A stretch of DNA of 64,000 nucleotides from Sanderia malayensis (Eukaryota > Cnidaria > Scyphozoa > Semaeostomeae > Pelagiidae). Below are positions 63,781 to 64,000 of this stretch, piece after piece. The position numbers and the translations under genes are program-made. The notes below the pieces were generated by a model. The model had not been told where the DNA came from, did no database searches, and was given only the letters and a program-made list of their open reading frames with translations. How positions within the stretch are numbered: the first letter of the stretch is position 1; each line of letters opens with the position of its first letter. Location of the stretch: positions 1,926,180 to 1,990,179 of the forward strand of contig RQOL01000863.1 of assembly GCA_013076295.1 (NCBI GenBank), written 5' to 3'.

Positions 63781-64000
63781 TTATTTTCTTAGTGTCGACT
63801 TGAGCTCTGTTCGCAGTTTCCGATAATTCAGGAGGAAGATGTAGCTTCTAAATAACAACAAAAGCACAATTGCTAGTTACTTCCAATAACAAAAACAAGC
63901 AAACAAACAAAAAACATCTGGCTGTCTTCTTCATCAACAATACAAAGTTTATCATAATCAGCTGGTAACATGCTAGCATCAAGTGCAAGAAAAACGTCGA
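63781..64000 (-). CDS. Possible 3' end of an unrecognised gene running off the right edge
   Basis: Two short minus-strand stretches look exon-like. One, open to the window edge (about 63914-64000), reads LALDASMLPADYD and then an acidic DEED segment. The other starts after an acceptor (TTATTTAG, exon from 63847) and, if joined in phase, ends at TAA 63781-63783 after a basic segment (NYRKLRTELKSTLRK). The donor needed (GTTTTT) is weak. An alternative frame from the same acceptor runs to TGA 63710-63712. I do not recognise the protein. Confidence 0.25.

Overview
This window is an intron-rich, AT-rich animal nuclear genome segment. It carries eight recognisable protein-coding genes plus a possible partial gene at the right edge, separated and interrupted by many short non-autonomous repeats. 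The gene set (liprin-alpha, MADD, FBXO47, PTDSS2, ZNF143, calumenin, an M2 dipeptidase, an intronless class A receptor), the short 0.2-2 kb introns and the density of small inverted-repeat elements suggest an early-branching marine invertebrate. A cnidarian, perhaps an anthozoan, is plausible, but this is an inference from gene style and no marker in the window proves it.

Layout: 975-4579 (+) is a complete single-domain secreted peptidase of the angiotensin-converting-enzyme family (M2) in seven exons. It converges on an intronless rhodopsin-like GPCR (5193-6482, -). A 4.5 kb stretch without genes (6483-11032) holds inverted-repeat elements. From 11033 to 62925 six genes lie head to tail, all on the minus strand: liprin-alpha (26 exons, 11033-26952), FBXO47 (9 coding exons, 28331-32453), phosphatidylserine synthase 2 (10 exons, 33168-36867), MADD/Rab3-GEF (24 exons, 38024-50638), a ZNF143/Staf-like zinc-finger factor (13 exons, 52174-59997) and calumenin (5 exons, 61377-62925). 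Gaps between coding regions in this block are only about 0.7-1.5 kb. I rebuilt every gene exon by exon from splice sites, reading-frame continuity and remembered family sequences; each model keeps one open frame and reaches close to the usual family length.

Repeats: at least five families of small terminal-inverted-repeat elements, a candidate tRNA-derived SINE with a near-perfect internal hairpin, two other dispersed repeats, and about a dozen minisatellites, mostly intronic. The clearest mobile-element event is a pair of nested elements with 9-bp target duplications in a ZNF143 intron (55571-55801), which look Mutator-like.

Genes working together: liprin-alpha and MADD are both presynaptic vesicle-transport and active-zone proteins in other animals. 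PTDSS2 (phospholipid synthesis) and calumenin (calcium binding) are ER proteins. ZNF143 homologues activate snRNA and many housekeeping promoters. FBXO47 is a meiotic F-box protein. No common pathway is evident. The most unusual protein-level signals are an ACE-family enzyme with an intact zinc site but a rebuilt substrate pocket, and a nine-finger ZNF143 homologue whose two extra fingers resemble MTF-1 fingers.
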